Shown here: in pieces, positions 15,591-22,169 of the stretch
Layout: the number at the start of each line of letters is the position of its first letter
Position numbering within the stretch: position 1 is the stretch's first letter
From: a virus
Length of the DNA: 40,538 nucleotides
Reading direction: 5' to 3' (one strand)
Virus record (IMG/VR): IMGVR_UViG_3300033148_004315
Location: 1 to 40,538 of that record
Program-made: the position numbers and the translations under genes
The notes under the pieces: generated by a model
Seen by the model: the letters and a program-made list of their open reading frames with translations, nothing else
Databases searched by the model: none
What the model was told of the DNA's origin: nothing

Positions 15591-15624
15591 AGTGAAAGAG
15601 GGAGCACCTTCTCAAGCTCCCTCT
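15591..15624 (-). terminator. Intrinsic terminator
   Basis: A 9-base perfect inverted repeat (AGAGGGAGC/GCTCCCTCT, 15597-15605 with 15616-15624, 10-base loop). Read on the minus strand it is followed by TTTCACTTTTT. It lies about 75 bases downstream of the gene at 15699-16154 and would end its transcript before the endolysin gene. Confidence 0.7.
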
Positions 15625-15698
15625 CTGGTTGTGAAAATATCCTCATGCCTTTCTTTCTCTATATCACCTCCTCTCAATCACCAAGATCAAAAAACTCA

Positions 15699-16154
15699 TT
15701 ACATTTTTAATTTCTTTTGTACCTCTTTAATTGCGCCGAAAATCTTATCCAGCTCCTTGTATTCCTCGTCGAGTGCCTTCTTGATAATCTGTGATCTCAA
15801 GTCCTGTGTTTTCGCCACTATCCGAGTTGGGACATAGGTGTTTTTTTTGTCGAGATATTCAACGTTCATGAAAGCTCTGATAGGTTTTTCCTCACCGTCT
15901 GATACAACTATAACATTGATATGACTAATCATGTGTCTTGCTTGATGTTTCCTGTACATCTCGGCGGCAATAGAATCGTCCCATTCGAAAAAATCATGAA
16001 TCGGAGATTTTTCATCTCTTGCCGCGTTGATAATGTCGTCTGGATCTACAGAGTTTTTCGTTTTCCGCGATAACCGGTCAATGAATTCGCCGAATATCTG
16101 CGCCTTCTTGTCCGTAAACTGCGCTCCTTTCGCAGCTTTGTAAATGTTTTTCAT
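15699..16154 (-). CDS. Conserved phage-type hypothetical protein
   Basis: 151 residues. The most distinctive segment is SPIHDFFEWDDSIAAEMYRK followed by HQARHMISHINV (residues 50-81), a pattern I associate with phage proteins of unknown function. The second half has FMNVEYLDKKNTYVPTRIVA and a charged helical C-terminus. Excellent AAGGAGG site before the ATG. Its leader contains the 251-base pentanucleotide array, and a terminator follows it, so it may be expressed in its own right. No function assigned. Confidence 0.65.
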   Translation of the reverse strand: MKNIYKAAKGAQFTDKKAQIFGEFIDRLSRKTKNSVDPDDIINAARDEKSPIHDFFEWDDSIAAEMYRKHQARHMISHINVIVVSDGEEKPIRAFMNVEYLDKKNTYVPTRIVAKTQDLRSQIIKKALDEEYKELDKIFGAIKEVQKKLKM

Positions 16155-16180
16155 TTAATCCTCCTTAATTTAATTTTTTG

Positions 16181-16431
16181 CCTTGCCTTGCCATGCCATG
16201 CCTCACCTTGCCAAACCCAGCCTAGCCATACCTCGCCTGCCTTGCCTTACCGAACCACGCCGTGCCCAACCACGCCGTGCCTTACCCCGCCTCGCCAAGC
16301 CTGCCGTGCCTTGCCGGGCCTCGCCTCGCCGGGCCTTTCCTCGCCTTGCCTTGCCTGCCATGCCATACCCTGCCAGACCTTGCCTTGCCTGACCCCGCCT
16401 CGCCATGCCTCACCAGGCCTCGCCTGCCTCA
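16181..16431 (-). repeat. Degenerate pentanucleotide array, (GGNNN)n in the mRNA sense
   Basis: 251 bases consist of 46 five-base units, each beginning CC on the plus strand (CCTTG, CCATG, CCTCG, CCGTG, ...), with no other sequence between. Four four-base units, always CCTG, break the register after 11, 12, 10 and 13 pentamers, giving blocks of 54-69 bases. On the transcribed (minus) strand this is GGNNN repeated, two-G runs with three-base spacers. It occupies nearly all of the space between two genes and ends 17 bases before the AAGGAGG of the gene at 16154. Confidence 0.92.
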
Positions 16432-16443
16432 TAGTTCAAAAGA

Positions 16444-17055
16444 CTAAGCGATTTCAAACAAACCCCAGCCTAAACCAGTGCTTTTCTTGCTGTCTGGACG
16501 GCCTTCGCCGATGCCCACTTGTAACCCGGCTCTCATCAACAGGTTCGCGACATCTTCTTCCGAAAACAGATCTGCATCGAATTTAACGCAAATCTGCGCC
16601 GACCATTCGTTAAAAACCGGGCGTATTCTGATGTCAGTCGAACCCGGAAGCCTAACATGGCTTTCTAATTGCTTGGGTTCACCATGAATTCTAACTAACG
16701 GCATTCTGTCATCAGCGTCAATTCCATCTGGTTCAACAAATAAAGCCAATTTCGCTTTCGTCATCTCGAATCCAACTAAGCGGCAAGCCGAAACCATAGC
16801 CGCCCTAAAGGCCGCTGCCGGCATGCCTACCCATCCTTCCTCGCTTCTGTGGAAAGCCTCTTCATAGCATTTTTCAAAATCTTTCGGTTCTTTCTTTTTG
16901 CCTTTTTTCGCACGACTGCCAGCTTTTTGATTTGTGCGTATTTGCTCTCTTGACTTTTTGCTGAATTTATTCATAACAAGCGGCGACGTTCCTTTGATTT
17001 TGAAAATACCCACTCCAAAATTTGGAGCCGAAATAGATACTTCTTTTTGTTTCAT
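16444..17055 (-). CDS. Phage hypothetical protein with glycine-rich C-terminus
   Basis: About 203 residues from the ATG at 17055 (AAGGAG at 7 bases). An N-terminal strand VGIFKIKGTSPLVMNKFSKK, a lysine-rich loop, WVGMPAAAFRAAMVSACRLV (residues 82-101) and a C-terminal LLMRAGLQVGIGEGRPDSKK then GLGWGLFEIA. The closing glycine-rich GIGEGRP...GWG motif faintly recalls RAMP/Cas7-type RNA-binding folds, but this is only a visual likeness. The pentanucleotide array begins 12 bases after its stop codon. Function unknown. Confidence 0.6.
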   Translation of the reverse strand: MKQKEVSISAPNFGVGIFKIKGTSPLVMNKFSKKSREQIRTNQKAGSRAKKGKKKEPKDFEKCYEEAFHRSEEGWVGMPAAAFRAAMVSACRLVGFEMTKAKLALFVEPDGIDADDRMPLVRIHGEPKQLESHVRLPGSTDIRIRPVFNEWSAQICVKFDADLFSEEDVANLLMRAGLQVGIGEGRPDSKKSTGLGWGLFEIA

Positions 17056-17103
17056 TTTATGTCTCCTTATTTCTCCCACCCCATTCCCTTAAAACCAGAT
17101 CCT

Positions 17104-17361
17104 TTACCTTGACCTTGCGACTTTCAACAACCCATATCCAGCGTTCGCACCAATCGCAACCTGGATGACAAGCGCAATAAGCCCGACGTTAAACGCATCG
17201 CCGGAGAGAATCCAGTGATACGCCACAACGCCGCAGGACGCAACGACCGAAAGCACGACCGCCGCCGTTTTCTCGACAACGACGTTCACTTTCGCAAGCG
17301 CTGTCTTCAGAAACTGAGTCACAAGCCCGACAGTGATAACCATTTCCGCTATTGATGGCAT
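17104..17361 (-). CDS. Holin candidate
   Basis: 85 residues, mostly hydrophobic. Segments at about 7-24 (MVITVGLVTQFLKTALA), 32-50 (TAAVVLSVVASCGVVAYHW) and 59-80 (VGLIALVIQVAIGANAGYGL) could form two or three TM helices, with a basic C-terminus (KVARSR). Size, helix count and lysis-region location fit a holin that lets the endolysin through the membrane. Strong GAGGAGG site before the ATG. Confidence 0.72.
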   Translation of the reverse strand: MPSIAEMVITVGLVTQFLKTALAKVNVVVEKTAAVVLSVVASCGVVAYHWILSGDAFNVGLIALVIQVAIGANAGYGLLKVARSR

Positions 17362-17368
17362 CTCTTAA

Positions 17369-17614
17369 TCACCTCCTCGTTTGTAAATTTTCAAGCAAGC
17401 CCTCAAGCTGCTCGGTATAAATTGTCAAACTCCTATCTAACTGCTCCACTAATTCCGTCGTATGCTTTATCGCCTCGATCTCCATGCGGATACTGCGCTG
17501 CTCAAACTGCACGTGCCGCCAGGTTATTAGCGAGCCCAAAAGCATGCCGAGGATAAACGCTGTGAATATTGTTACGACGACGAGGAAATATTTCTGGTCT
17601 TTATTTAGCCTCAT
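17369..17614 (-). CDS. Single-TM coiled-coil protein, inner spanin (Rz-like) candidate
   Basis: 81 residues: N-terminal anchor (residues 9-31, FLVVVTIFTAFILGMLLGSL) and a long charged coiled coil (HVQFEQRSIRMEIEAIKHTT to the C-terminus). This is the topology of i-spanins, which bridge the periplasm with a lipoprotein o-spanin during lysis. It lies beside the holin gene, but the lipoprotein candidate is 2.7 kb downstream. Its start overlaps the 53-residue gene by 14 bases. Confidence 0.58.
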   Translation of the reverse strand: MRLNKDQKYFLVVVTIFTAFILGMLLGSLITWRHVQFEQRSIRMEIEAIKHTTELVEQLDRSLTIYTEQLEGLLENLQTRR

Positions 17615-17762
17615 CCTCCATCCCCTTTTTCACGCTCTTGAATCTCGCACAAGGATAATCATTGACCTTTAAAATCCGCTTTAGGAGCCAGCAATAAATT
17701 ATGTCGGACGAATTCATGTGGTTTTCTGCGAACATGCAATTACCGCAAATGTAAACGCTCAT
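17601..17762 (-). CDS. Small cysteine-rich protein (53 residues)
   Basis: Starts MSVYICGNCMFAENH and has four cysteines (C6, C9, C24, C38), CxxC...YCWLL...PCARF, suggesting one zinc site. Excellent AGGAGG site 7 bases before the ATG, an ATGA overlap with the upstream HNH gene, and a 14-base overlap with the next gene, so it fills the space completely. Function unknown. Confidence 0.65.
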   Translation of the reverse strand: MSVYICGNCMFAENHMNSSDIIYCWLLKRILKVNDYPCARFKSVKKGMEDEAK

Positions 17763-18313
17763 TTCATTCCTCCTTTTTCAGCACCTCCAAGTAAAGCAAA
17801 GTGTTCTTGCATATAAAGACGTGACATTCTGTTGTGTAACCATTGATGATACCTCGCTGAACAAATTAAAAGATTTTTATTCCGATTGTCCCATTTATTA
17901 CCATTTACATGGTGGACAACTTCACCTTTTTTTAATGGACGACCCAATACTTTCTCGGCAATTAATCTGTGTTCAAGGATTTTGTTTCTACTTTTATTTC
18001 GAGAGCCATGTTTTGTGTCGTGGAGTTCTATATATCCAAAGTGATTAATCACCCTCTCTTTTCGTAGGGGAGATTTGTTCTTTTTATAAAATGTGTGGAT
18101 TCCCTTTTTTGGATTTCGCACTTTAATGTTAAATTTCGTCATCCAATAGCGAATAGTTGCCTGGTCTGCCCCACACAATTCTGCTATTTGGTGAGTTGAT
18201 AATTTCTTTTTCTTATATTGTTTTTTCAACCATTGTTTATCTCGATATGGCTTATCAGATTTTCCACCATAGCCCGAATGACCACTCAGGAATCGACCCT
18301 TTTTATCTCTCAC
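17759..18313 (-). CDS. HNH endonuclease (HNH_3 type) with helix-turn-helix
   Basis: 184 residues. An N-terminal helix-turn-helix (THQIAELCGADQATIRYWMT, about 39-58) is followed by an HNH domain of the free-standing homing type: GYIELHD, LEHRLIAEKVLGRPLKKGEV, VHHVNGNKWDNRNKNLL (about 133-149), with the catalytic His and Asn visible. GTG start after AAGGGG, overlapping the upstream gene. It is noticeably AT-rich. Such enzymes cut DNA sites in related genomes lacking them and are selfish; it does not appear to interrupt another gene here. Confidence 0.85.
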   Translation of the reverse strand: MRDKKGRFLSGHSGYGGKSDKPYRDKQWLKKQYKKKKLSTHQIAELCGADQATIRYWMTKFNIKVRNPKKGIHTFYKKNKSPLRKERVINHFGYIELHDTKHGSRNKSRNKILEHRLIAEKVLGRPLKKGEVVHHVNGNKWDNRNKNLLICSARYHQWLHNRMSRLYMQEHFALLGGAEKGGMK

Positions 18314-18725
18314 TATTTTCCCCTTGGAACATGGCTAATAACGCACCCAAGAAAGCCTCATGAATGTTTTTACCTATACCTCGCCATCCCTCTGTTAAAT
18401 TAGTATGAATAATATTAACTTCATTGAATTGTTTGTTAACCATATTGTCATGGTCTTGGATTGCATCAATAGTGTATCCCTTTGAGTTTACCAGAGAATA
18501 AACATCTGAAATCGACGGAATAGGGACTCCACTTCCTTTTCTATTTGCCCATCGGTTTTTAAAGCAATTACAACCCGTAAAAAAGTAATCGTCACAAGTA
18601 GATGTTATGAGTTGAACTTCACCGCCAATTTTTATCCAACATCCCCGATAAATCTCCATCTTCCAGTGCTTGGCAATCTGTTCTGCTAGGTCGACAATCT
18701 CAAATGTTATATCTTGTTTTTTCAT
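18303..18725 (-). CDS. Phage hypothetical protein
   Basis: 140 residues. FEIVDLAEQIAKHWKMEIYR, CWIKIGGEVQLIT, then PIPSISDVYSLVNSKGYTID and a closing IHEAFLGALLAMFQ. The last segment resembles short helices ending many small phage proteins of unknown function. No catalytic motif is seen. Strong AGGAGG before the ATG. Its last 11 bases are shared with the HNH gene. Confidence 0.55.
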   Translation of the reverse strand: MKKQDITFEIVDLAEQIAKHWKMEIYRGCWIKIGGEVQLITSTCDDYFFTGCNCFKNRWANRKGSGVPIPSISDVYSLVNSKGYTIDAIQDHDNMVNKQFNEVNIIHTNLTEGWRGIGKNIHEAFLGALLAMFQGENSER

Positions 18726-18726
18726 T

Positions 18727-19395
18727 TTATTCCTCCTTTCTCACTACCGGAAACTCTTGAATTAATTCTTCCCCCCAAATATCCCTCAAATTCTCTTTCA
18801 GAAATACCGGTATATCCAGAACCGCGCACCTGTCAATATAGCTCTTGATCCACGCCCTCTCCGGCTGTAATTTTTTCCCATACCCCGTCAGCGCACCGAT
18901 GATAACCCAGTCTATACCCTCAAGCGAATAGCACGACCTGCTCATCATCGGCTCAAAAGAGATGAATTTCACCGGCGCCCAAACTCTCTGGAAATTCTTG
19001 AACCGCTGCCAGTTTCCGTCAGCTGTCGCTTTACCTGTCAGAGAAATTCCAAGCCAGACGTTGCCGAGAATAATCCCGCCGCCGGCATTCTCAGGATACT
19101 TTGTCAACACTTGAAATGTCAGCTTTGGATATCGCTCGATAGCCTCGAATACCCTTGCTCTCCAGCCAGGCTTTACAGCGTGATGAAACAGGTCGTTTGT
19201 TGAGCACACAAAAACTTTGGAACCATCCGGTATTTTTCTAAGCTTGTGTTCCTGTAGATCCAGCCTCAATTCAGGATTCCAGCCAAACCGTTTGTAAAAC
19301 TTTCTAGCGTAGCAAAACCAGCAACTCCCGGGACAGATGCCGCGTATCGGATTCCAGGAAATGTCCGTCCAGCCGATTGATGTTTTTATGCTCAT
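18727..19395 (-). CDS. DUF5131 (phage Gp37/Gp68 family) radical-SAM-like protein
   Basis: About 222 residues. TSIGWTDISWNPIRGICPGS and then CWFCYARKFYKRF give the family's cysteine cluster C-x3-C-x2-C near residue 22-29. SKVFVCSTNDLFHHAV, LTFQVLTKYPENAG, VWLGISLTG and VKFISFEPMMS are further family blocks. The three cysteines suggest an iron-sulfur site as in radical SAM proteins; the reaction is not established for the family. The preferred start is the ATG at 19395 (AAGGA at 8 bases). An upstream in-frame extension lies inside the small membrane gene. Confidence 0.85.
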   Translation of the reverse strand: MSIKTSIGWTDISWNPIRGICPGSCWFCYARKFYKRFGWNPELRLDLQEHKLRKIPDGSKVFVCSTNDLFHHAVKPGWRARVFEAIERYPKLTFQVLTKYPENAGGGIILGNVWLGISLTGKATADGNWQRFKNFQRVWAPVKFISFEPMMSRSCYSLEGIDWVIIGALTGYGKKLQPERAWIKSYIDRCAVLDIPVFLKENLRDIWGEELIQEFPVVRKEE

Positions 19396-19396
19396 T

Positions 19397-19552
19397 TCAT
19401 ATTTCCTTATCCACAAGATCCCTAAGCTTCCGCTCATAATCATCTTGATCCGATAACTTGCTAACACAGCATAAAGCAGTAATTAAAATCCCAGCAAACA
19501 TACCCACAAATAATGCGACGCCGATTAAAAATAATGCTAGTCCTAAGCTCAT
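19397..19552 (-). CDS. Small membrane protein (51 residues)
   Basis: Starts MSLGLALFLIGVALFV; a TM helix covers residues 2-28 (ending GILITALCC), followed by a charged tail with SKLSDQDDYERKLRD. AGGAGG lies 6 bases before the ATG, and the gene exactly fills the gap between its neighbours. Possible membrane-acting early protein. Not recognised. Confidence 0.65.
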   Translation of the reverse strand: MSLGLALFLIGVALFVGMFAGILITALCCVSKLSDQDDYERKLRDLVDKEI

Positions 19553-19553
19553 T

Positions 19554-19985
19554 TCAATCCTCCTTTAATACCCCGGTTTTTTTCAAAACGCTTTTCTGGA
19601 ATTCTCTCTCAAAATTTTTCTGATATTGCTTCCCTTTTCTGCAGCGCATGCACGGAAAAAAAACATCGTATCCATTCTTCTCCCGGATCACTCCACCGAT
19701 GTTATTACAATACTCGCAATATTGGTCTTCTAACTCCTCAATCCTTGCGTCTGAGCGTTCAATAGACACTTGCTCAATCGCTTGCCTTATTTCAGCTATG
19801 AGGGGAAGCCGCTTATACGGGTGCATCTCAATAAGATAATCGACGGCTTTTTTCAAAAACTTTTCATCATGGAATTTCAGCTTCTGGTACATTTTTTCTT
19901 TCTGAAAGCTCGTATAATCCAAGCGAAAGTATTGCTCAATGTCTTTCACTAAACAATCAAACCTGAATGGATCAACTATTTGCAT
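19554..19985 (-). CDS. Zinc-binding protein, helicase-loader-like candidate
   Basis: 143 residues. The N-terminal 80 residues are helical (FRLDYTSFQKEKMYQKLKF, FLKKAVDYLIEMHPYKRLPL, IAEIRQAIEQ), like G39P-type phage loaders/inhibitors of the replicative helicase. A zinc site follows: QYCEYCNNIGG and FPCMRCRKGKQ (about residues 88-120). Its location directly downstream of the replication initiator supports a replication role. The loader name is an analogy. Start ATG overlaps the upstream stop. Confidence 0.6.
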   Translation of the reverse strand: MQIVDPFRFDCLVKDIEQYFRLDYTSFQKEKMYQKLKFHDEKFLKKAVDYLIEMHPYKRLPLIAEIRQAIEQVSIERSDARIEELEDQYCEYCNNIGGVIREKNGYDVFFPCMRCRKGKQYQKNFEREFQKSVLKKTGVLKED

Positions 19986-20710
19986 TATAATAAACCCTCC
20001 TTTTTTAGCTGTTCAGCTTTGTTTTTCGCCCAGGAATCACCATCCTCCCTCTGCTTCTTTTTCGTGCCGCCGGAATCCTGAGTCCGCCGCAACCAGTTTG
20101 ATATAAAGCGCGCATAGTTAGATTTTCTTTTTGCCGGATTGGCAATGAGCCAATCGCCCATATAAAGCAACTCTTGTTCAACATCACATGCAGGATAAGT
20201 TTTCTTCCAGCGAGACAAATCTTTTTCTTTTATGTTTTCAAATGTTTCAGCTTCAAAGTTAAAAAGTATTGGCATCTTTTCTTCTATTCCTTCCTTCCTT
20301 CCTTTAACTTCCTTTAACTTAAACTTAGGGGGCAAAATCCGGAAGTCTCCGGAGGACGCCGGAGCCACCTCATATGGAGCAACCTCAGATTGAGCTTCTC
20401 TATCTTTTCTAAGTCCAATTTGGAAATCTTCAAATTTTTCATATTGAATGGCAATTTTATCATTATTTGGGTATATTTTTATTAATCCAATTTCAGCCAA
20501 TTCATTTAAAGTGTCTGCAATTTTTTTTATTGTCCAATTAAAATATGGAATTATTTCAATTTTTAAATCCTCTAAATCATCAAAGGCTATTCTTCCTTCT
20601 CTATCTAAATGTGGTAGAATCATAAACCACATAACTTTTGTTTTATCTAAAACTTTAGCAATTTTCTTTGAATTACTTACTCGCTTATCTATCATTCTAC
20701 CCCTCGCCAT
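19985..20710 (-). CDS. Replication initiation protein (winged-helix type)
   Basis: 241 residues. The opening ARGRMIDKRVSNSKKIAKVL and VMWFMILPHLDREGRI is a common start of phage replisome-organiser proteins. Residues 20-95 form a winged helix (ADTLNELAEIGLIKIYPN). A linker with VAPYEVAPASSG and a basic FKLKEVKGRKEG follows, and the C-terminal part has a DnaD-like YARFISNWLRRTQ segment. Expected to bind the phage origin and recruit the helicase machinery. No iteron cluster is visible inside the gene by eye. Confidence 0.72.
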   Translation of the reverse strand: MARGRMIDKRVSNSKKIAKVLDKTKVMWFMILPHLDREGRIAFDDLEDLKIEIIPYFNWTIKKIADTLNELAEIGLIKIYPNNDKIAIQYEKFEDFQIGLRKDREAQSEVAPYEVAPASSGDFRILPPKFKLKEVKGRKEGIEEKMPILFNFEAETFENIKEKDLSRWKKTYPACDVEQELLYMGDWLIANPAKRKSNYARFISNWLRRTQDSGGTKKKQREDGDSWAKNKAEQLKKEGLL

Positions 20711-20714
20711 TTTT

Positions 20715-21254
20715 CTAATTCCCTTTTATTTTCTTCCAACAAATTCCACAAAAATATTTAATTGCCTTATCTTCTGGATTCCATGGTTTATGCAACATTT
20801 TTGAACAAGCTAATTCCATTGCATCTTTCACCTCTTGTTTGGGAAGAGATTTAAGGAATCGCTTTAATGAAGTTTTCTGAAATGATTCAGAAAGCCACCA
20901 TTTTTTAAAATATGAATGATAAATTTCATCAATTTCATCAATGTCGGCTTGTAATCTTTTCTCAATTTTCTCTAAAAACTTATTATATTCTTTGATTTGA
21001 AGTTCTTTTTCTTTTAAAATTTCTAAATTTTCAATTAATGAATTAGGAATTTTTTTAAGTGGGATTCCACCTTTACCTCGATTGCAATCAAAACAGGCAG
21101 TAATAAGATTGTTTATATCGTCCTTTCCTTTTTTGGATTTAGGGTTTATGTGATCTATTTCAAGTGTTGTCTCAGGTGGAGTTTTCCCGCAATATTGACA
21201 TTGAAATCCATCTCTTTTAAAAACTTCAAATCGCAGCTTTTTAGATATTGCCAT
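20715..21254 (-). CDS. HNH endonuclease with C-terminal helical domain
   Basis: 179 residues. McrA-type HNH with zinc cysteines: FEVFKRDGFQCQYCGKTPPE, LEIDHINPKSKKGKDDINNL, ITACFDCNRGKGG (residues 9-66), with catalytic IDHI...NL. A helical half of about 110 residues (KEYNKFLEKIEKRLQADIDE, FLKSLPKQEVKDAMELAC) has YFCGICWKKIKG at its end. HNH proteins with this extension occur next to phage initiators and may have a replication or packaging role. The leader is the pseudoknot-terminator element at 21274-21390. ATG at 21254 with AAGGA at 7 bases. Confidence 0.82.
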   Translation of the reverse strand: MAISKKLRFEVFKRDGFQCQYCGKTPPETTLEIDHINPKSKKGKDDINNLITACFDCNRGKGGIPLKKIPNSLIENLEILKEKELQIKEYNKFLEKIEKRLQADIDEIDEIYHSYFKKWWLSESFQKTSLKRFLKSLPKQEVKDAMELACSKMLHKPWNPEDKAIKYFCGICWKKIKGN

Positions 21255-21273
21255 CAATATTTCCTTTTAATAT

Positions 21274-21390
21274 AAAAAAAGCCTCCGGTTAACGCCTTGG
21301 ATGAGCCTAGTTTTCCCGGATGGGAAGAAAGACAGACGCATAGACCGGAGGCCTTATTTTTTTCTTGTTTCATTTTCTAGGCTCATCGCA
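21274..21390 (-). ncRNA. Structured RNA or attenuator with interleaved helices (pseudoknot)
   Basis: Read on the minus strand from just after the promoter at 21424-21396: an 11-base arm GATGAGCCTAG (21387-21377), a 9-base arm GCCTCCGGT (21352-21344), a 5-pair hairpin TTCCC/GGGAA (21326-21313), the complement of the first arm (21310-21300), then the complement of the second arm (21289-21281) and seven Ts. All pairings are perfect. The order A-B-A'-B' can only form an H-type pseudoknot or two competing structures, the second being an intrinsic terminator. It could be a free RNA of about 115 bases, or a switch controlling the HNH/replication genes. A 10-codon ORF starts at 21386 and ends just before the second arm. 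Confidence 0.7.
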
Positions 21391-21395
21391 CTTAA

Positions 21396-21424
21396 ATCCT
21401 ACAAAATCACACCACGTTTGTCAA
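21396..21424 (-). promoter_or_regulatory. Sigma-70-type promoter for the structured RNA/replication operon
   Basis: On the minus strand TTGACA (21424-21419), a 17-base spacer, TAGGAT (21401-21396). Predicted start about 21390, only a few bases before the first pairing arm of the structured RNA. It lies between a terminator for the upstream recombination genes and the replication genes. Confidence 0.72.
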
Positions 21425-21429
21425 GCAAA

Positions 21430-21498
21430 AAAAACAAGAGAGCCGCCTCCGATATAGCCAAAAAAAGGAGGGGAAAATCTGGATGAAGGAGGCGGCTC
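21430..21498 (-). terminator. Intrinsic terminator after the recombination genes
   Basis: An 11-base perfect inverted repeat (21440-21450 with 21488-21498, GAGCCGCCTCC/GGAGGCGGCTC) with a 37-base loop. Read on the minus strand it is followed by TCTTGTTTTTTTT. It lies 12 bases after the stop of the RecB-like nuclease gene and ends just before the TTGACA of the next promoter. Confidence 0.75.
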
Positions 21499-21509
21499 GT
21501 CTTGTCATC

Positions 21510-22169
21510 TCAAAACTCTTTTTTCAATTTTCTCTGCAACTGGTAATTCTTGAGGCAGTTAGCGAATATCTTCCATGCCGTCTCTCGCGTCCTCTTTCCA
21601 ACCGTACGCTCCATAAACGTCTCATCCTCTGTGCGCGGAATGTTGAGTATCCGGACAAACTGCACTTCACTACCAGCCTCTTCAAGCAGCCTTGCATACG
21701 CTTCCACCTGGATGACCATTTCGTCATAGATGCCGGACCCGGTTTTAAGGTCAATCAACTCCAATTGCCCATCGATGTTTGCATAGATATCTGGCGTTCC
21801 GCCATACCGATATTTTTCACTGATAAGCGGGACTTCAATCGACACCGGCTTGATTTTCTTGTTTCTTATCCATTCGAAAAAACTAAGCGCCGAATTCTCC
21901 GCCGCCGTTATCTGGTTTTTGGAATAATCGCTAGTATCGGTTTCAATTCCAAGCAGCCAATCGGTAACCATCGCATGCGCCAGCGTCCCGATTTCAGCTT
22001 TATCGTCTTTGTATCGCTTTGAGTCAATGCCTTCCAATCCTATGCGGTTAGCCCAATTTACTAATACCTGTTTGTTCCAACCGAGCTGAGAGCCGGTTAT
22101 CGTCGTAACGCCAGGCACTCTCGTTCCATCAGCCAGCCTGTATTGGATGTGTGCTTTTGATTTTCCCAT
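21510..22169 (-). CDS. PD-(D/E)XK nuclease (RecB-like exonuclease)
   Basis: About 219 residues. Motifs in order: GTLAHAMVTDWL (about residue 61), the catalytic YGGTPDIYAN then QLELIDLKTGSGIYDEM (about 122-149), and QVEAYARLLEEAG, the QxxxY motif of RecB/Cas4-type nucleases. It lies directly after the ERF gene and would resect DNA ends for annealing. Two ATGs follow AGGGGG; the second (22169) has the better 5-base spacing and is chosen. The gene overlaps the ERF stop codon. Confidence 0.85.
   Translation of the reverse strand: MGKSKAHIQYRLADGTRVPGVTTITGSQLGWNKQVLVNWANRIGLEGIDSKRYKDDKAEIGTLAHAMVTDWLLGIETDTSDYSKNQITAAENSALSFFEWIRNKKIKPVSIEVPLISEKYRYGGTPDIYANIDGQLELIDLKTGSGIYDEMVIQVEAYARLLEEAGSEVQFVRILNIPRTEDETFMERTVGKRTRETAWKIFANCLKNYQLQRKLKKEF

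Noticed and set aside
15570-15690. A perfect AGGAGGTGAT ribosome site and a 21-codon ORF overlapping the terminator
   Set aside because: The strong site is followed by a stop (GTGATATAG) and the nearest ATG is 20 bases away; the ORF runs through the terminator stem. It may be a decayed gene start.
16181-16431. CRISPR array
   Set aside because: Period is five bases with no conserved 20-40-base repeat and no spacers.
16183-16586. Open frames of 60-130 codons on both strands in the pentanucleotide region
   Set aside because: A five-base repeat lacking stop triplets stays open in all frames; the peptides are low-complexity (Cys/Pro/Ala/Arg) and have no ribosome sites.
17759-18313. HNH gene as part of a self-splicing intron or intein
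   Set aside because: The genes on both sides are complete with their own starts and stops, and no intron core or intein motif is visible.
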